A stretch of 64,000 bases of DNA from Paenimyroides tangerinum. GTDB lineage: Bacteria; Bacteroidota; Bacteroidia; Flavobacteriales; Flavobacteriaceae. The DNA is taken from contig NZ_RQVQ01000005.1 of assembly GCF_003865405.1 (NCBI RefSeq), positions 62,001 through 126,000 of the forward strand. Direction: 5' to 3'. Below the pieces are notes generated by a model. It did not search any database and had not been told where the DNA came from. It worked only from the letters and a program-made list of their open reading frames with translations. Of this stretch, positions 16,345 through 25,245 are shown in pieces (positions within the stretch are counted from its first letter, which is position 1; the number at the start of each line of letters is the position of its first letter). The position numbers and the translations under genes are program-made.

Positions 16345-16989
16345 ATGAATAAGTTTGAACAAACGATTGCTTTTGTTAAGCAAGAACTTAAAAATGCCGA
16401 ATCTGGTCATGATTGGTTTCATATAGAAAGAGTTTATAAAAACGCTTTAAATATTTTAAATTCTGAAGAAGGAAATAAAGAGATTGTTATTTATGGCGCA
16501 TTATTGCATGATATTGCTGATAGTAAATTTCATGATGGAGATGAAACTATTGGTCCTAAAAAAGCAGCTGAATTTCTTAGAAGTATTTCTGTAGATGAAT
16601 CGATTGTGGGACAAGTGGTTAAAATCATCGAAAATATCTCTTTTAAAGGAGGTAATTTTGAACGTAATTTCGAATCACCAGAATTGTTTATTGTTCAGGA
16701 TGCTGATCGTTTAGATGCGATTGGAGCAATTGGAATTGCTCGGACATTCAATTATGGAGGATTTAAAAATAATTTGATTCATGATCCTGAAATTGCTCCT
16801 AAGATGCATATGTCAAAGGAAGAATATAAAAATCATAAAGGAACTACGATTAATCATTTTTACGAAAAGCTATTGTTGCTTAAAGATTTGATGAATACGC
16901 AAACAGGGAAAGAAATTGCTAAAAAAAGACATCAATATATGATAGGTTTTCTTTCTCAATTTTATTCAGAGTGGGACGGTGAATTATAA
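16345..16989 (+). CDS. HD-domain phosphohydrolase
   Basis: The 214-residue cytosolic protein has the HD-superfamily metal ligands: His in SGHDWFHIERVY, the His-Asp pair in GALLHDIADSKF, and Asp in VQDADRLDAIGAIGIART. The layout matches the YedJ/YpgQ-type branch, which includes nucleotide or small-phosphoester hydrolases; the substrate is unknown. The start codon is 12 bases after the desaturase terminator, so expression is either by read-through or from a weak promoter overlapping the hairpin. Confidence 0.85.
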   Translation: MNKFEQTIAFVKQELKNAESGHDWFHIERVYKNALNILNSEEGNKEIVIYGALLHDIADSKFHDGDETIGPKKAAEFLRSISVDESIVGQVVKIIENISFKGGNFERNFESPELFIVQDADRLDAIGAIGIARTFNYGGFKNNLIHDPEIAPKMHMSKEEYKNHKGTTINHFYEKLLLLKDLMNTQTGKEIAKKRHQYMIGFLSQFYSEWDGEL

Positions 16990-16990
16990 T

Positions 16991-17020
16991 AAAAAAGGCG
17001 AACATTAGTTCGCCTTTTTT
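16991..17020. terminator. Bidirectional terminator
   Basis: AAAAAAGGCGAAC / GTTCGCCTTTTTT with an ATTA loop, between the HD gene (+) and the metalloprotease gene (-). Confidence 0.9.
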
Positions 17021-17026
17021 ATTTAA

Positions 17027-19318
17027 TTATTTTTTGATAATCTTCTTAGTTGATTGGTTTGAACCATCTTTGATTTTAACTAGATAGATTCCAGAATCGT
17101 AATGAGATAAATCAATTTCACTTGAGATTGTTCCGATGTTCTCGATATTAACAGATTTCAATTTACGACCTCTAATGTCAAAAACTTCCATGTTAATTTC
17201 ATTTCCAGATGTTGATGTAAATGATATGGTAACGATGTCTGAAGTTGGATTAGGATATAATGAGAAATTGTCAAATTCAAAATTGTCATTAGTGGCTGTA
17301 ACGCTAATTCCGATTGGTTTAGAAACGGTATAGAAAATATTTCCTACCGCTTCAATCTTTATACGTGCCGGTAAAGTTGCATCTGTCAAAGCAGGAACCG
17401 TAATAGATTGGCTACCGTCATTTGGTGTGTTTGCTGCTAAAACAAAAGGATAGGTTTGCCCGTTATCTTGAGACATTAAAATGTTTACTTGAGACGTATT
17501 TATTCCGTTTGCTGTTGTACCGGCCACATTCCATGTGATTGTTTTTTGTTGACCAACCGACCAGTTTGGTTCTGTAGTGGTAGTGATATTATTTGGATAT
17601 GTGATCACAAATGGACCAACATTAGCAAAAGTTATATTAACTTCAGCTGATTTAGTTTGACCTCCATTAATACCATTATTATCTCTAACTGTTGTTGCAA
17701 ATTTCATTGTTCTAGCTACTGTAGGGAGTCTTTCCCAAGTTGACGATACAATTCCGTTAGCATTTGTAGTTCCAGCTAAAACAGTTGCTGTTGAAGGGAA
17801 TGATCTACTTGGATTTGATGTTGGTATAACAGATCTGAAATTAGGTCCTGTAGTTGCATTTGCTAAAGGTGGTTGTTCTGAAATATTATTGTTCATTTGC
17901 TCCCAAGTATATGTTAAGCTATTTGGGTTGTTAGTGTCAGTTGCATTTGTAGTTAAAATAAATGGAGTTCCATTAGGAATTGTTTTATTTCCAGATGTAC
18001 TTGTGATTGTTGGTGAAGGATTTGCTGTAGATATAATTGTAGGACAATTGTTCCAGTTGGATTGTAAAAATTCAGAGATCTCTTGAATACTTATTTGGTG
18101 AAAATAGGCATCTGAATTATCTTGTATGTTTGGAGCGCAAATTCCCGCATATGCCATAATTGTTGTTCCACTACCTGGTTCTACAGCGGTTGCGTTGTTT
18201 CTGTTTCCAAAACATAAATTGTTGTAAGTATGACTTGCCCAAAATTGATGACCAACTTCGTGAGCTACATAATCAATGTCAAATGGATCTCCGACTGGAA
18301 AAAATACTCCAGTTATTCCACTTGCTTTTGAAGAAGCATCACATGGCGATGGAGAAGCTAATCCACCACCTTCAGTACTAACCGTATGGCCAATGTCAAA
18401 ATTAGGTGTTCCGATAATATTTGTAATTACAGCTTGACTTTGATCAATTAATATTTCTGGATCATCGTTTGCAAAATTATCTGAATTGATAAAAATTATA
18501 TTAGTATTGTTAGCTACTAAAACAAAACGAATTGAAAGATCACGTTCGTAAATTGAATTTAATCTATTGATAGTAACGTTCATCGCTGCCAAAACGATTT
18601 GCTTTTTTTGTGCTTCTGTAGTTTGCGGAACGTTGTTTGGTGCGGCGTTTACATGAAAAGCAGCATATTCAGTTGTACAAGCCATCGCAAAGCGGTATCT
18701 TCTAAACTTACTATCTGTGCTTAAAATTTGATTTTCTGAATTAATTTGATTGTCAGAAGTTAAATGATCTTCTGTATCTTCAACTAAACATTTGAACGAT
18801 TTATTTGAATTCTCAATATTACTTCTTTTGTAAAAAATGTAAGTATTAAAATCTGTAGTATAAGTGTCAACGTAATACGTTGTTCCTTCTCCGTTATAAC
18901 CCATAATATGCATTCCGAAAGCTGGAGTAATACTTATTTTGATTACGTTTGAAGGGTCTTTACGATTGATTCCTGTAAAGTTGTGGATGTTTGGATTTTG
19001 AGCTGCCAATTCTGGCTCTAACATTTGTGATTTAAAAATTTCAAAACTTGAAATATTTCCGTTTCCATCAGGGAAATTTACATAAGTTGTTGATGAATCC
19101 GTTGTTGTATCATCTGGGGCGATAATTAGTTTGCTAGTTAATTCTGTAAGATTAACATCAAACAATTGATAGGTGTGAGGTACATTACCTCGGTTCATTT
19201 TTTCTTTAATTAAAATCTGATTTTCATTAATTTCTTTCCATTGTGAGGATTGGGCGAAATTTGTAAAAATTGAAAATAATACAAAAATGAACGCGAATAA
19301 AATAGGCTTTTTAATCAT
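17027..19318 (-). CDS. Secreted reprolysin-like zinc metalloprotease with T9SS type A sorting domain
   Basis: The 763-residue product has a signal peptide ending NFAQ and a propeptide-like region up to about residue 205. The metzincin catalytic domain follows, with HEVGHQFWASH (HExxHxxxxxH, His353 first) and a Met-turn TIMAYAG. After it come Ig/FN3-like beta domains (about 440-675). The C-terminal type A sorting domain starts near residue 680 (FSLYPNPTSDIVTISF ... SGIYLVKIKDG ... KKIIKK). T9SS substrates of this sort are exported through the outer membrane and have the tail cleaved. It probably degrades extracellular proteins; specificity is unknown. Confidence 0.92.
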   Translation of the reverse strand: MIKKPILFAFIFVLFSIFTNFAQSSQWKEINENQILIKEKMNRGNVPHTYQLFDVNLTELTSKLIIAPDDTTTDSSTTYVNFPDGNGNISSFEIFKSQMLEPELAAQNPNIHNFTGINRKDPSNVIKISITPAFGMHIMGYNGEGTTYYVDTYTTDFNTYIFYKRSNIENSNKSFKCLVEDTEDHLTSDNQINSENQILSTDSKFRRYRFAMACTTEYAAFHVNAAPNNVPQTTEAQKKQIVLAAMNVTINRLNSIYERDLSIRFVLVANNTNIIFINSDNFANDDPEILIDQSQAVITNIIGTPNFDIGHTVSTEGGGLASPSPCDASSKASGITGVFFPVGDPFDIDYVAHEVGHQFWASHTYNNLCFGNRNNATAVEPGSGTTIMAYAGICAPNIQDNSDAYFHQISIQEISEFLQSNWNNCPTIISTANPSPTITSTSGNKTIPNGTPFILTTNATDTNNPNSLTYTWEQMNNNISEQPPLANATTGPNFRSVIPTSNPSRSFPSTATVLAGTTNANGIVSSTWERLPTVARTMKFATTVRDNNGINGGQTKSAEVNITFANVGPFVITYPNNITTTTEPNWSVGQQKTITWNVAGTTANGINTSQVNILMSQDNGQTYPFVLAANTPNDGSQSITVPALTDATLPARIKIEAVGNIFYTVSKPIGISVTATNDNFEFDNFSLYPNPTSDIVTISFTSTSGNEINMEVFDIRGRKLKSVNIENIGTISSEIDLSHYDSGIYLVKIKDGSNQSTKKIIKK

Positions 19319-19428
19319 TTTATTTTGTTTGTTGGATTATATCCATTAAAAATAATTTATTTTTTCCAAAATTGCGAATTTTTTATTTTATAAATAAATT
19401 TTTTAACGCTTAGATTTGTTAAATATTT

Positions 19429-19436
19429 TAAATTTG
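19429..19436 (+). promoter_or_regulatory. -7 box of ribF
   Basis: TAAATTTG fits TAnnTTTG. It lies 12 bases before the TTG at 19449, which rules out the alternative in-frame TTG at 19416 as the start because that would be upstream of the transcript. Confidence 0.5.
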
Positions 19437-19448
19437 CCAAAAAAAACT

Positions 19449-20372
19449 TTGAAGGTATTTAATTCCATTTTTGATTTTAAATCAGATAAAAAAACAGTTG
19501 TAACCCTTGGTACGTTTGACGGTGTACATTTTGGTCATAAATCGATTTTAAATAAATTAATTGAGTCAACTATTAATTCTGACGAAGAAAGTCTTGTTTT
19601 GACTTTTTTTTCGCATCCAAGAATGATATTAGAGCAAGATTCTGATATCAAACTTTTAAATACAATCGAAGAAAAGGCTCAATTGCTAAAGGAACTTGGT
19701 ATTCATAATTTGGTTATTCAAAAATTTGATAATTCTTTTTCTCAATTACTCCCAGAAGATTTTGTAAAACAAGTTTTAGTTGATATCTTTAATGTTAAAA
19801 AAATAATAATTGGTTACGACCATCGCTTTGGGAAAAATCGTGCTGCGGATATTAATGATTTAATTGCATTTGGTAAAAAATATAATTTTGAAGTGGAACA
19901 GATTTCTGCTGAAGAAATTGATAATGTTTCCATAAGTTCAACAAAAATTAGAACAGCTTTACAATCTGGAAATATAAAACTGGCAAATGAATATTTAGGA
20001 TATCCTTATTTTATCAACGGAAAAGTTGTGAAAGGTAAGCAACTTGGTAGAACCATCGGATATCCAACAGCTAATATTGTTGTGAGTGATAAATATAAAT
20101 TGATTCCTGCGATTGGAGTTTATGCTGCTTACGCTATTATAAACGATGTTAAATATTATGGAATGCTAAACATTGGTACAAATCCAACAATAGGCGATAA
20201 TCCATTAACAATTGAGATGAATATTTTTGATTTCGATGAAGATATTTATGACCAAGAAATTGAAATTGGTTTTATTGATAAAATTCGAAATCAGCAAAAA
20301 TTTAATTCTTTAGATGAGTTAAAACTGGCACTATCTAAAGATAAAGAATTTGCATTAAATGTAATAAAATAG
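19449..20372 (+). CDS. ribF: Bifunctional riboflavin kinase / FAD synthetase
   Basis: 307 residues from a TTG at 19449 (reads MKVFNSIFDF, as in flavobacterial homologues, which usually start MKIF or MKVF). The N-terminal FMN adenylyltransferase domain has GTFDGVHFGHK (about 22-32) and FFSHP. The linker motif IGYDHRFGKNRAAD and SSTKIR of the nucleotidyltransferase are present. The C-terminal flavokinase domain starts near residue 185 with GKQLGRTIGYPTANI and MNIGTNPT-like NIGTNPTIGD. It converts riboflavin to FMN and FAD. The next gene begins six bases later and is probably co-transcribed. Confidence 0.92.
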   Translation: MKVFNSIFDFKSDKKTVVTLGTFDGVHFGHKSILNKLIESTINSDEESLVLTFFSHPRMILEQDSDIKLLNTIEEKAQLLKELGIHNLVIQKFDNSFSQLLPEDFVKQVLVDIFNVKKIIIGYDHRFGKNRAADINDLIAFGKKYNFEVEQISAEEIDNVSISSTKIRTALQSGNIKLANEYLGYPYFINGKVVKGKQLGRTIGYPTANIVVSDKYKLIPAIGVYAAYAIINDVKYYGMLNIGTNPTIGDNPLTIEMNIFDFDEDIYDQEIEIGFIDKIRNQQKFNSLDELKLALSKDKEFALNVIK

Positions 20373-20377
20373 AAAAT

Positions 20378-21754
20378 ATGGTACAAAGACTTTTTAAATC
20401 TGTAGATAATGCCCCTTTGGTTTTGTTCAGAATCTTTTTCGGGCTTGTTTTTGTTTTTGAAAGTTTTGGTGCGCTTTCAACAGGCTGGGTTAAACATAAT
20501 CTTGTTGAGCCGCGTACAAATTTTACGTTTATCGGATTTGAGTTTCTTTTAAATTTGATGGGTGAATATATGTATGTTCATTTTGCGATAATGGGAGTTT
20601 TTGCCTTGTTTGTAACATTTGGTTTTAAATATCGTTTTAGTATTATTGCTATGACAATTATGTGGGCTGCAGTTTATTTTATGCAGAAAACATCATACAA
20701 CAATCATTATTATTTGATGATGTTGGTTGGTTTGATAATGAGTTTCTTACCAGCACATAAATTTGCTTCAATTGACGCGAAGTTAAATCCATCTATTAAG
20801 AAAAATTTTATGCCAAATTGGATTCTTTTGGTATTTATAATTCAAATAACTTGTGTTTATTTTTATGCTACCGTTGCTAAGTTTTATCCAGATTGGTTAG
20901 ATGGAACGGTAACTTCAAATATGTATGCATCAATGAAAAAGTTTCCTGCTTTTTCTGAGCTATTTAAGAATCATTATTTTCATTTAGCAATTGCTTATAT
21001 TGGTATTGCATTTGACGGATTAATTGTACCCGCTCTTTTGTGGAAACGTACTCGTGTTTTTGCAGTTCTTTTATCTTTGGTTTTTCATATCAGTAATTCA
21101 ATTACTTTAGAAATTGGAGTTTTTCCTTATTTTGCTTTGGCTTTGTGTGTTTTCTTTTTTCCTCCAGATCAAATTCGTCGTGTGTTTTTTAGAAGAAAAC
21201 AACCTTTAAATAATGAAACTCCTGCGTTAGATTTTGAATCAAAAAAGATATTTCAATATTTCTTTGTTCCGTATTTGATAATCCAAATTTTATTACCAAT
21301 TCGTCATTGGTTTATCAAAGGAGATGTGCTTTGGACAGAAGAAGGTCATCGTTTAAGTTGGCGAATGATGCTTAGAAGTCGTACTGGATATGCTAGATTT
21401 CATGTAGTTGATAAAGCAACTGGAGAAAGAGTGCTGTTTAAATTAGATGACTTTTATAATAAAAAGCAACGAAAACGTATTAATACACCAGATATGATTT
21501 GGCAAGCTGCACAATATATTAAAAGTGAATATGCAAAAGAAGGAAAAGATGTTTCTGTTTTTGCAGCTTCAAGTTATGTTTCTATTAATAAAAAGCCGGG
21601 TTGTCAATTAATTGACCCAGAAGTTGATTTAACTACGGTTGAATGGAGTCATTTTAAACATCATGACTGGATTTTGCTTTTAAAATGCACTGAAGATTCA
21701 TCATCACGAAAATTCATTAACTCAAATTTACCATTAAAAGTTATAACTCCGTAA
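20378..21754 (+). CDS. HTTM-domain (vitamin K-dependent gamma-carboxylase-like) membrane protein
   Basis: The 458-residue polytopic membrane protein has the horizontally transferred transmembrane (HTTM) domain: about seven hydrophobic segments in residues 12-290, including LFRIFFGLVFVFES, YNNHYYLMMLVGLIMSFLPAH and FHISNSITLEIGVFPYF. A soluble C-terminal part contains RLSWRMMLRSRTGYARFHV. Family members resemble vertebrate gamma-glutamyl carboxylase, but the bacterial function is mostly untested. It starts five bases after ribF. The 3' end overlaps the convergent lpxH gene by 94 bp; the residues after KHHDWILLLK may be a read-through extension. Confidence 0.85.
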   Translation: MVQRLFKSVDNAPLVLFRIFFGLVFVFESFGALSTGWVKHNLVEPRTNFTFIGFEFLLNLMGEYMYVHFAIMGVFALFVTFGFKYRFSIIAMTIMWAAVYFMQKTSYNNHYYLMMLVGLIMSFLPAHKFASIDAKLNPSIKKNFMPNWILLVFIIQITCVYFYATVAKFYPDWLDGTVTSNMYASMKKFPAFSELFKNHYFHLAIAYIGIAFDGLIVPALLWKRTRVFAVLLSLVFHISNSITLEIGVFPYFALALCVFFFPPDQIRRVFFRRKQPLNNETPALDFESKKIFQYFFVPYLIIQILLPIRHWFIKGDVLWTEEGHRLSWRMMLRSRTGYARFHVVDKATGERVLFKLDDFYNKKQRKRINTPDMIWQAAQYIKSEYAKEGKDVSVFAASSYVSINKKPGCQLIDPEVDLTTVEWSHFKHHDWILLLKCTEDSSSRKFINSNLPLKVITP

Positions 21755-22467
21755 GTAAAATATTGAATCCAATCACCAAGATTTACGTAGGTTGTGTTAT
21801 TTCCAATGTTTAAAGTCATTGGTAAATGGCGATGTCCAAAGATGAAATAATCGTTCGGATGCGTTTGCATTTTTTTCTTTGCGTAAAGAATTAGCCATTC
21901 TTTTTCTTCGCCTAGATATTTTGCATCCTCATCACCCGAAATTAATTTGTTTTTTACAGAAAGATATTGAGCTAATTTTACTCCTAAATCTGGATGAAAC
22001 CAACGAAACAGCCATTTAGAAAACGGATTTGTAAAAACCTTTTTCATGCGTTTATATCCAAAATCACCTGGACCTAAACCATCTCCATGACCTATGAAGA
22101 ATTTCTTATCGAAAAATTCAAATTCTTTTGGTTCGTGATAAACAGGGATGTTTAATTCGGTTTGGAAATAATCTTCCATCCATAAATCATGGTTACCTAC
22201 AAAAAAGAAAATTTCAATTCCGTTGTCACGCATTTCGGCTAATTTCCCTAAAATACGAACGAAACCTTTAGGGACTACGGTTTTATATTCGAACCAAAAA
22301 TCAAACAAATCTCCTACAATAAATAAAGCGGCAGCATCTTTTTCGATAAGTTGTAGCCATTTCAAAAATTTCTTTTCGCGTGGTAAACTTAGTTCACGAG
22401 TTGGTGCACCGAAATGATGGTCCGATGTGAAATATACTTTTTTATCTGTAGGAATGTTTAGTTTCAA
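21661..22467 (-). CDS. lpxH: UDP-2,3-diacylglucosamine diphosphatase-like metallophosphoesterase
   Basis: The 268-residue calcineurin-like phosphoesterase has all five metal motifs: SDHHFG, GDLFDFWFEY, GNHDLWM, GHGDGLGPGD and FGHRHLPM. The GDLFDFW and HGDG-x-G signatures point to the LpxH branch, which cleaves UDP-2,3-diacylglucosamine to lipid X in lipid A synthesis at the inner membrane. It starts three bases after queD on the same strand. About 30 C-terminal residues overlap the convergent HTTM gene. Confidence 0.85.
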   Translation of the reverse strand: MKLNIPTDKKVYFTSDHHFGAPTRELSLPREKKFLKWLQLIEKDAAALFIVGDLFDFWFEYKTVVPKGFVRILGKLAEMRDNGIEIFFFVGNHDLWMEDYFQTELNIPVYHEPKEFEFFDKKFFIGHGDGLGPGDFGYKRMKKVFTNPFSKWLFRWFHPDLGVKLAQYLSVKNKLISGDEDAKYLGEEKEWLILYAKKKMQTHPNDYFIFGHRHLPMTLNIGNNTTYVNLGDWIQYFTYGVITFNGKFELMNFRDDESSVHFKSKIQS

Positions 22468-22470
22468 ATC

Positions 22471-22923
22471 TTATAAATTATCAGATTGATACCATTCTGC
22501 GTACGAACTTTCAGTTTCTTGAAGTCGTAAAGAAAATAACTTAATGTTTTGTGGTAAACGATTTTTAATTTTCTGTGCAAAATCAATAACCATGTTTTCA
22601 CTTGTTGGTTGATAATCTACCAATATTACATGATGACCTCTTTCTTCAAGTTCTTTTGCTAGCTCAACATGTGGCGTGTTTTTGTTGAAAACTGTTGCAT
22701 GGTCAAAAACTTCTACAATTTCTTCTCGTACAATTTTCTTTAAATCACTAAAATCAATCACCATTCCAAATTTTACATTGCTTGAATCTGTAATCGGAGA
22801 ACCAATTACTGTAACTGAAAGTTTATAGCTATGTCCGTGAACGTTTCTGCATTTTCCATCGTAACCATATAAGGCATGACCAGTTTCAAATGTAAATTGT
22901 TTGGTGATTCTAATATTACTCAT
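22471..22923 (-). CDS. queD: 6-carboxytetrahydropterin synthase
   Basis: The 150-residue protein of the PTPS/QueD family has zinc ligands in FETGHALYG and HGHSYKLSV, catalytic Cys in GKCRNVHGH, and the substrate-binding patterns VIDFSDLKK, FDHATVFN and PTSENMVIDFAQ. It converts 7,8-dihydroneopterin triphosphate to 6-carboxy-5,6,7,8-tetrahydropterin on the way to queuosine. It is the first gene of a tight queD-lpxH pair; no other queuosine genes are in the window. Confidence 0.92.
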   Translation of the reverse strand: MSNIRITKQFTFETGHALYGYDGKCRNVHGHSYKLSVTVIGSPITDSSNVKFGMVIDFSDLKKIVREEIVEVFDHATVFNKNTPHVELAKELEERGHHVILVDYQPTSENMVIDFAQKIKNRLPQNIKLFSLRLQETESSYAEWYQSDNL

Positions 22924-22980
22924 TGTGAAAAAATTTATGCAAAATTACTAAATAAAGCCGAACTAAATCTTAATGTAAAC

Positions 22981-23008
22981 AAAAAAAGCACCATGAATAG
23001 ATGCTTTT
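22981..23008 (-). terminator. Terminator of the enoyl-CoA hydratase gene
   Basis: On the minus strand AAAAGCA / TGCTTTT encloses an 11-base loop and is followed by a T-run, just after the stop at 23016. Confidence 0.65.
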
Positions 23009-23015
23009 GTAAGTG

Positions 23016-23777
23016 TTATTTGTTTTTGAATGCATTTAGCGCATTTACTGTAAAATCAGAAAGAACTAATTTGCCTGAAATACCAGCGCGTTCTTTTAAT
23101 AAAACATCCCAATGTTCGGTGTTTTTCCATAAAACTTTTTTCATTTCGGAAAGTGCTTCAGGGTTGTAGTTTGATAAGCGGTTTGCGAATTTTTCAATAG
23201 CTTCGTCCATTTCTTGAATAGAAGAAAAAACTTGCGTAAACAATTGTTTTTCTTTTGCCCATTGCGCTGATTTCCATGTTTCGGCTTCTAAAGTCATTTC
23301 GCTCATTGCTGGGAAACCAATTTTTCTTGTTACAGCTGGTTCAATCACAAATGGTCCGATTCCAATTGCTAATTCTGAAAGTTTAATTGAAGCATTTTCT
23401 GTTGCAAAACAATAATCACAAGCTGCAGCTAATCCAACACCGCCGCCAACTGTTTTTCCTTGAACACGTCCGATTATTAATTTGTTTGAAGTTCTCATCG
23501 CGTTGATAACATTTGCAAATCCACTGAAAAACTTAGTTCCGTTTTCTAAATCATTAATTTGTAAAAGTTCATCAAATGAAGCGCCTGCACAAAAAGCTTT
23601 TTCTCCTTCACTTGCTAAAATGATAAGTGTAACTTCTTTGTTGGAATTTAGTTCGTTTATTGCGTTTGTTAGCGCTTGTAATTGTTCACTTGGGAATGAA
23701 TTACTAGCTGGATGATAAAAATTTATAGTTGCAATTTTTTCTGTAATTGTTGTGTTTATAGTACCTGTTGTTTGCAT
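23016..23777 (-). CDS. Enoyl-CoA hydratase/isomerase family protein
   Basis: The 253-residue crotonase-fold protein has the first oxyanion-hole segment EKAFCAGASFDEL (about residues 60-72) and the second, GRVQGKTVGGGVGLAAACD (about 103-121), followed by IKLSELAIGIGPF. It acts on acyl-CoA thioesters in the cytosol. The usual hydratase acidic pair is not clearly readable, so the exact reaction (hydratase, isomerase or ring cleavage) is open. It is not in an operon with other beta-oxidation genes here. Confidence 0.83.
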   Translation of the reverse strand: MQTTGTINTTITEKIATINFYHPASNSFPSEQLQALTNAINELNSNKEVTLIILASEGEKAFCAGASFDELLQINDLENGTKFFSGFANVINAMRTSNKLIIGRVQGKTVGGGVGLAAACDYCFATENASIKLSELAIGIGPFVIEPAVTRKIGFPAMSEMTLEAETWKSAQWAKEKQLFTQVFSSIQEMDEAIEKFANRLSNYNPEALSEMKKVLWKNTEHWDVLLKERAGISGKLVLSDFTVNALNAFKNK

Positions 23778-23843
23778 TTTGAGTTGTTTAATGCGACGAA
23801 TTTAATCATTTTAAAATTAATGTTAAATTATTATCTATTTATT

Positions 23844-23851
23844 TAACTTTG
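23844..23851 (+). promoter_or_regulatory. -7 box of the gene at 23873
   Basis: TAACTTTG fits TAnnTTTG and lies 21 bases upstream of the ATG. No clear TTG upstream. Confidence 0.45.
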
Positions 23852-23872
23852 TAATTAAAAAAAAATGCTGTT

Positions 23873-24907
23873 ATGATTAAAGGTTTAGTTTCTATTGTGT
23901 TAGGATTGTTTTTTATAAATGCGAATTCTCAAAGTAATTTTGATTTTTACAAAGTTTATGAATTAAATATTTCTGACTTAAATACATTAACGACTAATGA
24001 GAATTATGATTTTGGATATAATTTCTCTGAAGATGCTTCTAAGTCTATTGAATTAGGTTATTATTTATGGATTGAAAATACGTGGTATAAAATTGCAAAT
24101 GATAATGAAATTTTCAAAGTTGAGGATAAATCGCCATTGTATTTTAAAATTGATAAATCCAATCAAAAGGAATTACAGATTAAAGATTCTGTTGGGTCTG
24201 TGTATTCCTATAAGGTTCAATTATTGGAAAGTTATTTGGTTTCTGAATTGATTTATAAAACAAATTTAGATGTAATTAAAAATATAGCTCAAGCAGAATC
24301 AATACCTGTTTCTGTTTTAAATGAATCTAAAAAATCTGAAGAAATTAAGATTGCTTCGGTTGAGTTAAAGACAAAAAATAAAGATGAATTCGATACTAAA
24401 GATCAAATCACTTATACTGATAATGTTTCGGCTAACGAGATAAATATTGCAAATGCTGAAGCGATGTTGTTTCCGATGGATGAAGTTCAAAATAATAATG
24501 TTGTTGTCAAAGAGGAGGAGTTGGTCGTGGTTGAAGATGTTGTAATTGAAAATAATGTTGATGTCGTAGCTGTAGTTTCTGATAGAAAAGAATTGCCAAA
24601 ATTGTTAACTGGTTTTTTTATTGCTCCTAATATTGAACTTGCTATTTCTGCTCGAAAAGGAAGAGTTTTAGATTTTGACTTGTTCGATTATTACGAGAAA
24701 AATTTTGCAAATGTTGTTGTTAGTAGTTCTAGTAATCCAACAAAAATTCAATTAACTAAATCTGATTTGGAATATCAATTAACTTCTTTTAATAAAGATG
24801 AAATCGAAATTATTGAAATATCTGAGCAAGGTGTTTTGAGGTATAAGATTTTAAAATCCGATTCATCTAAGGCTTCAAATATTAATGTTCGTTATATCTT
24901 AAATTAA
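23873..24907 (+). CDS. Exported protein of unknown function
   Basis: I do not recognise this 344-residue protein. It has a signal peptide (MIKGLVSIVLGLFFINANSQ) and an N-terminal globular part (about 21-140; SKSIELGYYLWIENTWYKI). An acidic, Val/Glu/Asn-rich, low-complexity middle follows (about 150-235, with VVKEEELVVVEDVVIENNVDVV). A compact C-terminal region contains LTGFFIAPNIELAISARKGR. It stands alone between its own -7 box and a strong terminator. The layout suggests two domains joined by a flexible linker in the periplasm or at the outer membrane. Confidence 0.55.
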   Translation: MIKGLVSIVLGLFFINANSQSNFDFYKVYELNISDLNTLTTNENYDFGYNFSEDASKSIELGYYLWIENTWYKIANDNEIFKVEDKSPLYFKIDKSNQKELQIKDSVGSVYSYKVQLLESYLVSELIYKTNLDVIKNIAQAESIPVSVLNESKKSEEIKIASVELKTKNKDEFDTKDQITYTDNVSANEINIANAEAMLFPMDEVQNNNVVVKEEELVVVEDVVIENNVDVVAVVSDRKELPKLLTGFFIAPNIELAISARKGRVLDFDLFDYYEKNFANVVVSSSSNPTKIQLTKSDLEYQLTSFNKDEIEIIEISEQGVLRYKILKSDSSKASNINVRYILN

Positions 24908-24928
24908 AATATTCTATACAAAAGTATA

Positions 24929-24958
24929 AAACCAATCCGTAAAGGATTGGTTTTTTTT
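24929..24958 (+). terminator. Rho-independent terminator
   Basis: AAACCAATCC / GGATTGGTTT with a GTAAA loop and eight T. Confidence 0.9.
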
Positions 24959-25245
24959 GTGTGATTTAAAATGTTGTTGTTTTATATGATCTATTTTTTA
25001 ACTAAATTATTTAAATATAATCTATTTATTTTGTGTTTATTATGTTGATTTATTTGTTTTGTTGCAAATGTGTGGTTTTATTGATGGTTTCGGTGTTTTT
25101 TTTGTTAATGTAGTAATTGTTTTTTTTGTTTTTTTGTTAATTATTGCGAAAATAAAATTTATTTCAGTAATTTTTTTGTTAATAATTGGTTTTTACAGAA
25201 AGTTTTTCTTAATATTGTCTTAAATAACTAAAATACTTAGAAAAG
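24959..25245 (+). other. Long T-rich leader/intergenic region before the surface module
   Basis: 287 bases with very few G or C and many T-runs (TTTTTTTGTT repeats). I see no ORF and no perfect TAnnTTTG box; near-matches with wrong spacing occur. It probably holds the promoter and a long untranslated leader for the operon that starts at 25246. Confidence 0.4.

Noticed and set aside
24959..25245. Possible small ORFs or a riboswitch in the T-rich leader
   Set aside because: No stable GC-containing helices, no known riboswitch core and no frame with protein-like composition were found by eye.
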